NCBI RefSeq assembly: GCF_016863615.1
Contig: NZ_BOPF01000004.1
Location: 310,001-374,000 of the forward strand
Origin: Virgisporangium aliadipatigenens
GTDB taxonomy: Bacteria; Actinomycetota; Actinomycetes; Mycobacteriales; Micromonosporaceae
Reading direction: 5' to 3'
DNA length: 64,000 bases
A program made the position numbers and the translations under genes. Positions within the stretch are counted from its first letter, which is position 1, and each line of letters starts with the position of its first letter. This document shows, piece by piece, positions 37,927 to 46,794 of the stretch. The notes under the pieces were generated by a model. The model was given only the letters and a program-made list of their open reading frames with translations. It was not told the DNA's origin and searched no databases.

Positions 37927-40341
37927 ATGCGTGCTTCCCCGGAAAATCAGACGGCCCTGCCCCTCGACATGCCTGCCGTGGCCGCCACGCCGCCGCGTCC
38001 CAGGCCCCGCGGTCAGGACCCGTCCGCCCTGCTCACGGGGCTCAACGACCAGCAGCGGGCGGCTGTCGTGCACGCCGGCGGCCCGTTGCTCATCGTGGCG
38101 GGTGCCGGTTCCGGCAAGACGCGCGTGCTCACCAACCGGATCGCCTACCTGCTGGCGGCGCGCGACGTGCATCCCGGCGAGGTGTTGGCGATCACGTTCA
38201 CCAACAAGGCCGCCGGGGAGATGAAGGAGCGGGTCACCCAGCTCGTCGGCGGGCGGGCGCGGCTGATGTGGGTGTCGACGTTCCACTCGGCGTGTGTGCG
38301 CATCCTGCGCGCGGAGCACGAGCACGCGGGCCTCAAGTCCAGCTTCTCGATCTACGACGCCGACGACTCGCGGCGACTCATGACGTTGGTGGCGCGGGAG
38401 CTGGACCTCGACCCGAAGCGCCATCCCGCGCGGGCGCTGGCGGCCCAGGTCTCCAACCTGAAGAACGAGCTGGTGGGGCCGGCGGAGTTCGCGGCGAAGG
38501 CGTCGGGGCCGCTGGAGCGGGCCCTTGCGGAGGCCTACGAGCTGTACCAGCAGCGGCTGCGCGAGGCGCACGCGCTGGACTTCGACGACATCATCATGTC
38601 GACCGTGGAGCTGCTGAAGCGGCATCCCGAGGTGACCGACAAGTACCGGCGCCGGTTCCGCCACGTGCTGGTCGACGAGTACCAGGACACCAACCACGCG
38701 CAGTACGTGCTGGTGAAGGAGATCGTCGGGGACACCGGCGAGCTGTGCGTGGTCGGCGACGCGGACCAGTCGATCTACGCGTTCCGCGGCGCCACCATCC
38801 GCAACATCATGGAGTTCGAGCGGGACTACCCGCAGGCCACGACCATCCTCCTGGAGCAGAACTACCGCTCCACCCAGACCATCCTCTCGGCGGCCAACGC
38901 GGTGATCGACCGCAACACCGAGCGGAAGCCGAAGCGGCTGTGGAGCGAGGAGGGCGACGGCGAGCGGATCGTCGGGTACGTCGCCGACAGCGAGCACGCC
39001 GAGGCCGACTGGGTGGGCCGGGAGATCGACCGGCTCTGCGACAACCACGGCGTGCGCCCGGCCGACGTGGCGGTCTTCTACCGCACCAACGCACAGTCCC
39101 GCGTGTTCGAGGAGGTGTTCATCCGCTTCGGGCTGCCGTACAAGGTGGTCGGCGGGGTGCGCTTCTACGAGCGCAAGGAGGTTCGCGACGCGCTGGCGTA
39201 CCTGCGCGCGGTGGCCAACGAGGACGACACGGTCAGCGTGCGGCGGGTGCTCAACACGCCCCGGCGGGGGATCGGGGAGCGCGCCGAGGCGTGCATCGAG
39301 GCGTTGGCGAGCCGGGACCGTATCTCGTTCGGGGCGGCGTGCCGGCGGGCCAAGGAGGCGACCGGCATCTCGACCAGGGCGGCCAACGCCGTCGCGGAGT
39401 TCGTGCAGCTGCTCGACGACGCCCGCGAGATGGCGCTGACGGCGCCGCCCGAGGAGGTGCTGGAGGTCGTTCTCCAGCGCAGCGGCTACCTGACCGAGCT
39501 GGAGGAGAGCCTCGACCCGCAGGACGCGGGCCGGGTGGAAAACCTCCAGGAGCTGGTGAGCGTCGCCCGGGAGTACACCGAGCGGATCGAGGCGACCGCG
39601 GCCGCCGCCGAGGACGACGAGGAGGGCGCGCAGCTGCCGCTGCCCACGCTCGCCGGCTTCCTGGAGCAGGTGTCGCTGGTCGCCGACGCCGACGAGATCC
39701 CCGAGGACGACCCCGACCACCAGGGCGTCGTTACGCTGATGACGTTGCACACCGCCAAGGGGCTGGAGTTCCCGGTGGTGTTCCTGACCGGGCTGGAGGA
39801 CGGGGTCTTCCCGCACCTGCGGGCCCTCGGCGACAAGCGTGAGCTGGAGGAGGAACGCCGCCTCGCCTACGTCGGCATCACCCGCGCCCGGCAGCGGCTG
39901 TACATCTCGCGCGCGGTGACCCGTTCGGCGTGGGGGCAGCCGCAGTACAACCCGGCGTCGCGCTTCCTGGAGGAGCTGCCGCCGGAGCTGGTGCGCTGGG
40001 AGCGCACGGAGGCGTCGTACACGAGCTGGTCGGGGCGCGGCGGTGTCGGTGGGCGCAGCGACGCGGTGCGCCCCTCGTCGACGTTCGTCGGCAACACGCC
40101 GAAGGCGGCCCAGTTGGCGCAGCGGCTGGGGCTCGATCCGCGCAACCTGTCCACCGCGAGCGAGTTGCAGCGCCGGGACGTTCCCTCGCTGCAGGCCGGG
40201 GACCGGGTCACGCACCAGCGCTACGGGATGGGGCGCGTGGTCGCGATCGAGGGGAGCGGCGCGCGGGCGCAGGCCCAGATCGACTTCGGCGACCAGGTGG
40301 TATGGCTCGTGCTGCGGCACGCGCCGATCGAAAAGCTGTAG
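37927..40341 (+). CDS. pcrA: UvrD/PcrA-type DNA helicase (UvrD1)
   Basis: The 804-residue superfamily 1A helicase has motif I AGAGSGKTRVL, motif Ia ITFTNKAAGEMKERV, motif II VDEYQDTN, motif III GDADQSIYAFRGA, motif IV LEQNYRST, motif V TLHTAKGLEFPVVF and motif VI AYVGITRARQRLY. The C-terminus has the Tudor-like Ku/RNA-polymerase-binding fold (LQAGDRVTHQRYGMGRVV). It unwinds DNA in repair. The ATG at 37927 gives a short disordered N-terminus. It diverges from the chorismate mutase leader, as uvrD1 does from Rv0948c in M. tuberculosis. Confidence 0.97.
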   Translation: MRASPENQTALPLDMPAVAATPPRPRPRGQDPSALLTGLNDQQRAAVVHAGGPLLIVAGAGSGKTRVLTNRIAYLLAARDVHPGEVLAITFTNKAAGEMKERVTQLVGGRARLMWVSTFHSACVRILRAEHEHAGLKSSFSIYDADDSRRLMTLVARELDLDPKRHPARALAAQVSNLKNELVGPAEFAAKASGPLERALAEAYELYQQRLREAHALDFDDIIMSTVELLKRHPEVTDKYRRRFRHVLVDEYQDTNHAQYVLVKEIVGDTGELCVVGDADQSIYAFRGATIRNIMEFERDYPQATTILLEQNYRSTQTILSAANAVIDRNTERKPKRLWSEEGDGERIVGYVADSEHAEADWVGREIDRLCDNHGVRPADVAVFYRTNAQSRVFEEVFIRFGLPYKVVGGVRFYERKEVRDALAYLRAVANEDDTVSVRRVLNTPRRGIGERAEACIEALASRDRISFGAACRRAKEATGISTRAANAVAEFVQLLDDAREMALTAPPEEVLEVVLQRSGYLTELEESLDPQDAGRVENLQELVSVAREYTERIEATAAAAEDDEEGAQLPLPTLAGFLEQVSLVADADEIPEDDPDHQGVVTLMTLHTAKGLEFPVVFLTGLEDGVFPHLRALGDKRELEEERRLAYVGITRARQRLYISRAVTRSAWGQPQYNPASRFLEELPPELVRWERTEASYTSWSGRGGVGGRSDAVRPSSTFVGNTPKAAQLAQRLGLDPRNLSTASELQRRDVPSLQAGDRVTHQRYGMGRVVAIEGSGARAQAQIDFGDQVVWLVLRHAPIEKL

Positions 40342-40369
40342 GCGCGGGAGCCTGAGCGCGCCGCGCCGT

Positions 40370-40385
40370 CCCGCGCTTGCGCGGG
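40370..40385. terminator. hairpin between pcrA and the M23-like gene
   Basis: CCCGCGC-TT-GCGCGGG followed by AAATAT. It contains the core GCGCTTGCGCGGGAAA that recurs twice near 42 kb. Confidence 0.65.
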
Positions 40386-40394
40386 AAATATCTA

Positions 40395-41108
40395 TCAGGC
40401 GGCCAGCGGGTCCTTCTGACCGGTGGCGTCGGCTTCCTTGTCCTTGAGCCAGGCCAGCGGGTCGACCTGCTTCTCGTTGACCCGGATCTCCAGGCGCAGG
40501 TGCGGGGTGAAGGCGTAGCCGCTGTTGCCGACCTTGCCAATCGCCTGGCCGGCCTCGACGATCTGCCCCTCGGTGACGAGCAGCTCGGAGGAGTGGCCGT
40601 AGACGGACTGAACGCCGTTGCCGTGGTCGATGATGATGCAGTAGCCGAGGCCGCCGTTCCACCGCGCCAGCTTGACGGTGCCGCCGGCGACCGCGTGGTA
40701 GGTGGTGCCGTGCCGGGCGTCGAGGTCGATGCCCTTGGCGCCGGCCATCTCGGTGTGGCCGTACTGCGACGTCACGACGTACTGGCCGGGGGCGAGCGGG
40801 AGCACATAGCGATTGGAGTTCGCCTGGTCGGCGGAAGCCCCGACCCCCGCTCCCTGACGGCCGTTGTCGCGGCTGGCGCGATCGCCGGCCAGTGTCTTGG
40901 CGCGATCGGCGTCGACGGCAGCATTTGCGTCAACCAATGCCAGATCGCTGGGCTGCTGCGACTCCGGCATCATCGTGCCGGAGACCAGAGCCACCACGCC
41001 GGCGCCGACGAAAGCGGTGGTCATCACCGCGGCATACCTGCTCCGCGGTGCGCACGGGACGCGCCTCCGGCCGCGATAGCGGCCTCGCTGCTCCCGGAGC
41101 TCCTCCAC
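40395..41108 (-). CDS. degenerate M23/LytM-domain membrane protein
   Basis: I chose GTG 41108, five bases after AAGGAG, giving 237 residues. The basic N-terminus is followed by one transmembrane helix (about residues 26-45), a spacer, and a LytM domain (about residues 110-235). The first zinc-ligand His of the HxGxD motif is Ala (AGAKGIDLD). The last motif reads TPHLRLEIR, where HLH is expected, so the second zinc-ligand His is Arg. Asp, YGH and the first His of that motif remain. It is probably catalytically dead and may act like EnvC-type activators. Rv0950c occupies the same position in M. tuberculosis. Confidence 0.87.
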   Translation of the reverse strand: MEELREQRGRYRGRRRVPCAPRSRYAAVMTTAFVGAGVVALVSGTMMPESQQPSDLALVDANAAVDADRAKTLAGDRASRDNGRQGAGVGASADQANSNRYVLPLAPGQYVVTSQYGHTEMAGAKGIDLDARHGTTYHAVAGGTVKLARWNGGLGYCIIIDHGNGVQSVYGHSSELLVTEGQIVEAGQAIGKVGNSGYAFTPHLRLEIRVNEKQVDPLAWLKDKEADATGQKDPLAA

Positions 41109-41434
41109 CCAATCTCCTTGGTCGGCGGTCGGGACACATGCGTTGAGCCAGGTTGAGACCTGTCTTAAAGCGCTTGACACCATGTCCCGGAGAACCGTTC
41201 GCGCGGTTGCCCCGAGACACGGTAGCGGTGAACGTATTACTGCCACAAGCCAAGCGGTGAATACGTCTGGCTACGCAGTGCGATTGTCCGTCTACTAGTG
41301 AAATCGCGTCACCGACCACTAGGGGATTCGTTACCCGCAAACCGCCCCTCTTCGCAACCGACTGTGACTGTTGCGCAGCTCACTGAAATCGGGGGTAGGT
41401 TTCGCGATAGGCCGTTCAGCAGGAAGGACTCGGG
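41109..41434. other. divergent intergenic region, LytM gene and B12-binding gene
   Basis: These 326 bp hold no gene that I can support. The part nearest 41150-41280 is GC-moderate and could form a long 5' leader for the LytM gene. I could not fit it to a known riboswitch. AGCAGGAAGGAC precedes the B12-binding gene. Confidence 0.5.
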
Positions 41435-41854
41435 GTGGATATACAGACAGCTTCGTCTCGCATCCGCATTGTCATTGCCAAGCCCGGACTCGACGGGCAC
41501 GACCGCGGCGTGAAGGTCGTGGCCCGCGCTTTGCGCGATGCGGGATTTGAAGTCATCTACACCGGACTCCACCAGACGCCGGAGCAGATCGTGGAGACGG
41601 CCATCCAGGAGGACGCCGACGCGGTCGGGCTCTCCGTTCTCTCGGGGGCGCACATGACCCTGTTCCCCCGGGTGCTGGCGCTGCTCGCCGAGCGCGGGGC
41701 CGACGACATCGTGGTGTTCGGCGGCGGGATCATCCCCGACCCCGACATCCCGGAACTGGAACGCCTCGGCGTCGCCGCGGTCTTCACGCCGGGCGCGACG
41801 ATGGAGTCCATCGTGGAGTGGGTCCGGTCCAACGTGGCCGGCGCCAACGCCTGA
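41435..41854 (+). CDS. cobalamin B12-binding domain protein
   Basis: This 139-residue protein is a stand-alone B12-binding domain like the C-terminal part of methylmalonyl-CoA mutase. The base-off/His-on motif DxHxxG appears as [10 protein letters not shown] (about residues 17-26), followed by [14 protein letters not shown] and [12 protein letters not shown]. It starts with GTG after AGGAAGGACTCGG. No large mutase subunit lies in the window, so its catalytic partner must be elsewhere, or it has a sensing role. sucCD downstream are separated by a 489-bp repeat-rich gap, but succinyl-CoA links the two functions. Confidence 0.9.
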   Translation: MDIQTASSRIRIVIAKPGLDGHDRGVKVVARALRDAGFEVIYTGLHQTPEQIVETAIQEDADAVGLSVLSGAHMTLFPRVLALLAERGADDIVVFGGGIIPDPDIPELERLGVAAVFTPGATMESIVEWVRSNVAGANA

Positions 41855-41883
41855 CCCGCCAGGCCGAGCGCGCGGGAGGGGCG

Positions 41884-41949
41884 CGGCGCCGTCTGGACTG
41901 AGGAGCGCAGGTCGCGCAGCGGCCGGAGCGACGAGGGAAGACGGCGCCG
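41884..41949. repeat. long-loop inverted repeat
   Basis: CGGCGCCGTCT (41884-41894) and AGACGGCGCCG (41939-41949) flank 44 bp. It may be a stem-loop or the remnant of a small mobile repeat. Confidence 0.7.
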
Positions 41950-41961
41950 AAAGGCGCCCCG

Positions 41962-42010
41962 AGCGCTTGCGCGGGAAACAGGGCGCCCCCAGCGCTTGCG
42001 CGGGAAACAG
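41962..42010. repeat. two direct copies of a 20-bp repeat
   Basis: AGCGCTTGCGCGGGAAACAG occurs at 41962-41981 and 41991-42010. The 16-bp core GCGCTTGCGCGGGAAA also occurs at 40373-40388. Confidence 0.85.
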
Positions 42011-42024
42011 ATGCGGGCAATAGG

Positions 42025-42061
42025 GAGGGGCCGGACGCACCCCTCACGCGCCCGGCCCCTC
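42025..42061 (+). terminator. GC hairpin after the B12-binding gene
   Basis: GAGGGGCCGG (42025-42034) pairs perfectly with CCGGCCCCTC (42052-42061). It may terminate transcription before sucC; no long T run follows. Confidence 0.5.
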
Positions 42062-42343
42062 TATGCACGATGCCCCGCCGCCACCCCTCGACCGACAGGG
42101 CATCGGCCGCCTCTGGTGCCGACCCGCTGGCGGACCGGCACTGATCTCAACGACGCCTGCTCCGGGCGGTTACGCGTGCCCCCCGAACGGGGTGCGAGTG
42201 GCCGGAGTGGGACAAGTGGTGTGGGCCCTTGCACAGCTCGCACCCACGCCGTAACGACCCGAACGCGGCTCGCTAGGCTGCGCCTGAATGCGTCGCTCTC
42301 GCGGACTCAGCGCGGAGCCGAAGAGGCAGAATCAGAGGTAGCT

Positions 42344-43522
42344 GTGGACCTGTACGAGTACCAGGGGCGCGCGCTGTTCGCCCGGCACGGGTTGCCGGTG
42401 CTGGACGGCGGGGTCGCCACCACTACGCAGGAGGCCCGCGAGATCGCCGACCGGCTCGGCGGACGGGTGGTCGTCAAGGCCCAGGTGAAGGTGGGCGGTC
42501 GCGGGAAGGCCGGCGGCGTCAAGCTCGCCGAGGGCGCCGACGAGGCCGTCACCCACGCCACCAACATCCTCGGCATGGACATCAAGGGGCACACCGTTCA
42601 CAAGGTGATGCTCACGACCACCGCCGACATCGCCGAGGAGTACTACTTCTCCTATCTGCTGGACCGGGCGAACCGCACGTTCCTGTGCATCGCCAGCGTG
42701 GCCGGCGGCATGGAGATCGAGCAGGTCGCGCACGAGGCTCCCGAGAAGGTCGTGAAGAAGCCGATCGACGCGGTGAAGGGCGTCGACGAGGCGCTCGCCC
42801 GGGAGATCGTGACCGAGGCGAAGTTCCCGGCCGACGTCGCCGACCAGGTGGTCGACATCGCGGTGAAGCTGTGGCAGGCGTTCGTCGCCGAGGACGCCAC
42901 GCTGGTCGAGGTGAACCCGCTGGCGAAGACCCCCGAGGGGCGCGTGCTCTGCCTCGACGCGAAGGTCACGCTGGACGCCAACGCCGAGTTCCGGCACCCG
43001 GAGCACGCCGAGTTCGCCGACGTGGCGGCCGTGGACCCGCTGGAGCAGCGGGCCAAGGAGAAGGACCTCAACTACGTCAAGCTCGACGGCGAGGTCGGCA
43101 TCATCGGCAACGGCGCCGGCCTGGTGATGTCCACCCTGGACGTCGTCGCCTACGCCGGTGCGGAGTTCGGCGGCGTGAAGCCGGCCAACTTCCTCGACAT
43201 CGGTGGTGGCGCCAGCGCCGCGGTCATGGCCAACGGCCTCGAGATCGTGCTCTCCGACCCCGCGGTCAAGAGCGTCTTCGTGAACGTCTTCGGCGGCATC
43301 ACCGCCTGCGACGAGGTGGCGCGCGGCATCACGTCGGCGTTCGACCTGCTGGCGCAGCGCGGCGAGGCGGTCACCAAGCCGCTGGTCGTGCGCCTCGACG
43401 GCAACAACGCCGAGGAGGGCCGTCGGATCCTCGACACGGCTGCCAACCCGCTCGTCACGCGGGTGGACACAATGGACGGTGCGGCGCGTCGTGCCGCCGA
43501 GCTCGCGGCGCAGGGGGCCTGA
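42344..43522 (+). CDS. sucC: succinyl-CoA synthetase beta subunit (ADP-forming)
   Basis: This 392-residue protein starts at GTG 42344, six bases after AGAGG. It has an ATP-grasp domain with the typical start [34 protein letters not shown] and [20 protein letters not shown], then the flavodoxin-like C-terminal ligase domain. With SucD it makes succinate and a nucleoside triphosphate from succinyl-CoA in the TCA cycle. sucD starts one base after its stop. Confidence 0.97.
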   Translation: MDLYEYQGRALFARHGLPVLDGGVATTTQEAREIADRLGGRVVVKAQVKVGGRGKAGGVKLAEGADEAVTHATNILGMDIKGHTVHKVMLTTTADIAEEYYFSYLLDRANRTFLCIASVAGGMEIEQVAHEAPEKVVKKPIDAVKGVDEALAREIVTEAKFPADVADQVVDIAVKLWQAFVAEDATLVEVNPLAKTPEGRVLCLDAKVTLDANAEFRHPEHAEFADVAAVDPLEQRAKEKDLNYVKLDGEVGIIGNGAGLVMSTLDVVAYAGAEFGGVKPANFLDIGGGASAAVMANGLEIVLSDPAVKSVFVNVFGGITACDEVARGITSAFDLLAQRGEAVTKPLVVRLDGNNAEEGRRILDTAANPLVTRVDTMDGAARRAAELAAQGA

Positions 43523-43523
43523 C

Positions 43524-44411
43524 ATGGCGGTGTGGCTGACCGAGAACAGCAAGGTCATCGTGCAGGGGATGACCGGTTCCGAGGGCACGAAGCACACCCG
43601 GCGGATGCTCGCCGCCGGCACGAACATCGTCGGCGGCGTCAACCCGCGCAAGGCCGGCCAGCAGGTCGACTTCGACGGTACGAAGCTGCCGGTCTTCGCC
43701 TCCGTGGGCGACGCGATCAAGGAGACGGGCGCCGACACCACGGTCGTGTTCGTGCCGCCGGGGCACACCAAGGGCGCCGTGCTCGAGGCGATCGACGCGG
43801 AGATCGGGCTCGCCGTCGTCATCACCGAGGGCATCCCGGTGCACGACAGCACGCAGTTCTGGGCGCACGCGTGTGCGACCGGCAACAAGACGCGCATCAT
43901 CGGGCCGAACTGCCCGGGCATCATCACGCCGGGGCGTTCCAACGCGGGCATCATCCCGGCCGACATCGCGGGCCAGGGCAAGATCGGCCTGGTCAGCAAG
44001 TCCGGCACGCTGACCTACCAGATGATGTACGAGCTGAGCGACATCGGGTTCTCCACCTGCATCGGCATCGGTGGCGACCCGGTCATCGGGACGACGCACA
44101 TCGACGCGCTCGCGGCGTTCCAGGACGACCCGGAGACCGAGGCGATCGTGATGATCGGCGAGATCGGTGGCGACGCCGAGGAGCGGGCCGCGGACTTCAT
44201 CAAGGCCAACGTCACCAAGCCGGTGGTCGGCTACATCGCCGGCTTCACCGCGCCGCCCGGGAAGACGATGGGGCACGCCGGTGCGATCATCTCCGGCTCG
44301 TCCGGCACGGCTGAGGCCAAGAAGGTGGCGCTGGAGGCGGCCGGTGTGAAGGTCGGCAAGACGCCGACCGAGACCGCCAACCTGATGCGCCAGGTGGTGA
44401 CCGGCGCCTAG
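43524..44411 (+). CDS. sucD: succinyl-CoA synthetase alpha subunit
   Basis: The 295-residue subunit has a CoA-binding Rossmann domain ([19 protein letters not shown]) and the phospho-His in [11 protein letters not shown] (about residue 253). [11 protein letters not shown] and [12 protein letters not shown] are conserved in the family. It sits one base behind sucC and ends at a strong terminator. Confidence 0.97.
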   Translation: MAVWLTENSKVIVQGMTGSEGTKHTRRMLAAGTNIVGGVNPRKAGQQVDFDGTKLPVFASVGDAIKETGADTTVVFVPPGHTKGAVLEAIDAEIGLAVVITEGIPVHDSTQFWAHACATGNKTRIIGPNCPGIITPGRSNAGIIPADIAGQGKIGLVSKSGTLTYQMMYELSDIGFSTCIGIGGDPVIGTTHIDALAAFQDDPETEAIVMIGEIGGDAEERAADFIKANVTKPVVGYIAGFTAPPGKTMGHAGAIISGSSGTAEAKKVALEAAGVKVGKTPTETANLMRQVVTGA

Positions 44412-44433
44412 GCGTCAGGAAACTGCTTCACGC

Positions 44434-44468
44434 GACGGCCGGTCGAGATGACCGGCCGTCGCCGTTTT
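44434..44468 (+). terminator. terminator after sucD
   Basis: GACGGCCGGTC (44434-44444), loop GAGAT, GACCGGCCGTC (44450-44460), then GCCGTTTT. It is a perfect 11-bp stem. Confidence 0.85.
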
Positions 44469-44483
44469 GGGAGAGTGTTCGCG

Positions 44484-45851
44484 ATGTCCGGCAACTCCGA
44501 CCAGCCGCCGGCCCGCCCGGACGAGGCGGAGTCCGAGGCCTCTCCGCGCCCCGAACCGCGCCCGCAGTCGCGACCGCGGCGCGCCGATGGTGCGGCCGCG
44601 CGCCGGGCCGACGGTGCGGCTCCGCGCCGGACGACGGCTCCCGCGCAGCGGCGTTCGCCGTCGAGCGTACGAAGCCGTCCGAGCGCCGCGAGTGGCGCGC
44701 CGTTGCCGCTGGCCGCCGCGGTCACCACGGCGTGGGCGGTGCTCGTGGCCGTCACGCCCGTTCTGCTCGCGGTGGGTGCGCTGTTGCTGATCTCGCCGAA
44801 CCCGACCGACTCCGAGGCCGTGCTGCGGGCCGGGTTCGCCGCGTGGCTGCTCGGGCACGGGGTGCCGATCACGACCGACCTGGGGCCGATCTCGCTCGTG
44901 CCGCTGGTGGTGACCGGGCTCGCCGCCTGGCGGGTGATGCGGGCCGGCGTGCACGCCGCGCGGGCGGTGGGCGTTCGGCGCACTGCCGCGGTCGGGCCGG
45001 CGGTGCGCGCGGGAGTCGCCGTGGGTGTCGCGTACGGGGTGTACGGCGGGATCATCGGGCTCGCCGTGTCCACCGACGGGATGCGCGTGTCGGCGTGGCG
45101 GGCGGCGCTGACGCTGACGGCGTTCGGGCTGGTGGCGGGGCTGGCGGGTGCGCTGCGGGAGGGCGGCTGGCCGGGCCGGTGGATGGCGACGCTGCCGCTG
45201 CCGCTGCGGGACGGGCTGCGCACCGGGGGCGTCGCGGCGCTGCTCGTGCTCGGGGCCGGGGCCGCCGCCACGGGGCTGGCGCTGGCGTTCTCGGCCGGGG
45301 CCGCGGGCGACATGATCGCCGAGTACCGCACGGGAGTGGTCGGGCAGGCCGGGCTGGTGGCGGTCTCGCTGGTCTACGCGCCGAACGCCGCCGTGTGGGC
45401 CGCCAGCTACCTGGTCGGGCCCGGGTTCGTCATCGGCGTCGGCACCAAGGTCAGCAGCGCCGCCGTCGTCCTGGGCGAGGTACCCGCCGTGCCGCTGCTG
45501 GCCGCCGTTCCCGAGAAGGCTCTACCGACCTGGAGCGCCCTCCTCCTGGCGGTGCCCCTCGCGGCCGGGATGGTCGCGGGCTGGCTCCTCATGCGGCGCA
45601 AGCTGCGCGCGGAGGGGGACCCGGACTGGCCGGCGCTGCTCGGCTCCGCGGCGCTCGCCGGACCCGTCGCCGGGCTCGCGATCGCCCTCGCCGCGGCGAT
45701 CTCCGGCGGCGCGATCGGCGCCGAACGGATGGCCGAGATCGGCGCCGACGCGTGGCCGCTCGGCGGCGTGACGACGGTCGTCGTCGCGGCGGGAACGGTG
45801 ATCGCCGCCGCGGCCACGAAGATGCTCGCCCGCGTGCGCCGCAAGCCCTAG
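44484..45851 (+). CDS. DUF6350 integral membrane protein (PerM-like)
   Basis: I chose ATG 44484 behind GGGAGAG, giving 455 residues. About 75 residues of Arg/Ala/Pro-rich disordered sequence precede roughly ten to twelve hydrophobic helices. It matches the DUF6350 family and lies between sucCD and purNH, the position of PerM (Rv0955) in M. tuberculosis. That protein supports cell division and persistence. The role here is inferred from family and position. Confidence 0.85.
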   Translation: MSGNSDQPPARPDEAESEASPRPEPRPQSRPRRADGAAARRADGAAPRRTTAPAQRRSPSSVRSRPSAASGAPLPLAAAVTTAWAVLVAVTPVLLAVGALLLISPNPTDSEAVLRAGFAAWLLGHGVPITTDLGPISLVPLVVTGLAAWRVMRAGVHAARAVGVRRTAAVGPAVRAGVAVGVAYGVYGGIIGLAVSTDGMRVSAWRAALTLTAFGLVAGLAGALREGGWPGRWMATLPLPLRDGLRTGGVAALLVLGAGAAATGLALAFSAGAAGDMIAEYRTGVVGQAGLVAVSLVYAPNAAVWAASYLVGPGFVIGVGTKVSSAAVVLGEVPAVPLLAAVPEKALPTWSALLLAVPLAAGMVAGWLLMRRKLRAEGDPDWPALLGSAALAGPVAGLAIALAAAISGGAIGAERMAEIGADAWPLGGVTTVVVAAGTVIAAAATKMLARVRRKP

Positions 45852-45882
45852 CGGTACGCCGCCCTCAGACCGGTGGGCGGCG

Positions 45883-45953
45883 CGATCTTGCAGTTGTGGC
45901 GCCCGGCGTGCCCGGGTTCGCCCCGCGGTGTCCCAGCCACAACTGCAAGATCG
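45883..45953. repeat. dispersed 71-bp inverted-repeat element, copy 1
   Basis: CGATCTTGCAGTTGTGGC (45883-45900) and its exact complement (45936-45953) flank a 35-bp middle, GCCCGGCGTGCCCGGGTTCG and following bases. A near-identical element lies at 51264-51340. It separates two convergent genes and probably also works as a bidirectional terminator. Confidence 0.9.
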
Positions 45954-45969
45954 GCGAGAGGTGGAACGG

Positions 45970-46671
45970 TCAGCTGGTGCCGAGGGTGGAGAAGAAGGCC
46001 ACGCCGGCGATCAGCAGAACCGTGATCAGCACGGTGAGGCCGATCGAGACCGCGCCGCAGGCCATACCCGCGATCGCGAGGCCCTTCTGGCCCACCTCGC
46101 CGTTCTGCGCCTTCTTCATGCCGAGGTAACCGGTCACGATGGCCGGCGCCCCGAGCAGGATCACCAGACCCGTGGCGAAGATGCCGATGCCGATCCAGCA
46201 GCACATCGACAGCACCGACAGGATGCCGGTGACCAGGGAGATGATCCCCAGGGTGTTGGTCTCGCCGGAACCGCCGAAGCCGCCACCGAACCCGGGCTGG
46301 CCGTAGGCGGGCTGCCCGTAGGGCTGGCCGGGCTGCGCGAACGGCTGCCCCTGCTGCTGGTACGGGTCCGCCGAGGTCGGCGGCACGAACGCCCCGCCGG
46401 AGGTCGGCTGCGGGTAGGCCCCGCCGGACGTCGGATATCCGCCGCTGCCCGAGGTCGGGTACGGCGTGCCGGACGTCGGGTTGGGCTGCGCGTACGGGTC
46501 GTTGTACTGCGGCTGTCCGTACTGCTGCGGCTGCTGCTGGCCGTACTGATCGGGCTGCTGCCCGTACTGCGGCTGCTGGCCGTACTGGGGCTGCTGCTGA
46601 CCGTATGGATCCGGCTGGCCCGGCTGCTGGCCGTACGGGTCCTGTCCCGAGGGCGGGTAGCCAGGCTGCAT
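45970..46671 (-). CDS. DUF4190 membrane protein with Gln/Tyr/Pro-rich N-terminus
   Basis: This 233-residue protein starts at ATG 46671 after AAGGAG. About 140 residues of low-complexity sequence with YGQQP-type repeats precede two helices of a DUF4190 domain (NTLGIISLVTGILSVL, then GLAIAGMACGAVSIGL). Such actinobacterial proteins are membrane-anchored with a disordered cytoplasmic region. No function is known. It diverges from purNH. Confidence 0.85.
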   Translation of the reverse strand: MQPGYPPSGQDPYGQQPGQPDPYGQQQPQYGQQPQYGQQPDQYGQQQPQQYGQPQYNDPYAQPNPTSGTPYPTSGSGGYPTSGGAYPQPTSGGAFVPPTSADPYQQQGQPFAQPGQPYGQPAYGQPGFGGGFGGSGETNTLGIISLVTGILSVLSMCCWIGIGIFATGLVILLGAPAIVTGYLGMKKAQNGEVGQKGLAIAGMACGAVSIGLTVLITVLLIAGVAFFSTLGTS

Positions 46672-46782
46672 CAGTATCTCCTTGTATGGGTTTCCGTGCG
46701 GAGCGCTCAGTAAGTCAGCCGTACCATACCCTGTCCACACCACCCCGCCCGGTGCGCTGCGGCCGGCGTTCTGCGAGGTCGG

Positions 46783-46788
46783 TAGGGT
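46783..46788 (+). promoter_or_regulatory. -10 hexamer of a probably leaderless purNH mRNA
   Basis: TAGGGT ends 6 nt before the GTG at 46795, with no ribosome binding site in between. Confidence 0.45.
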
Positions 46789-46794
46789 GCACGC

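Larger units (their letters stand above)
41855..42343. other. repeat-rich intergenic region upstream of sucC
   Basis: No gene is supported in these 489 bp. They contain an 11-bp inverted repeat with a 43-bp loop (41884-41949), two 20-bp direct repeats (41962-41981 and 41991-42010) and a 10-bp perfect hairpin (42025-42061). Confidence 0.7.

Noticed and set aside
41109-41434. Possible c-di-AMP (ydaO) or cobalamin riboswitch in front of the LytM gene or the B12-binding gene.
   Set aside because: Such elements would fit the neighbours, but I could not match the conserved blocks of either class. A covariance-model search (Rfam) would settle it.
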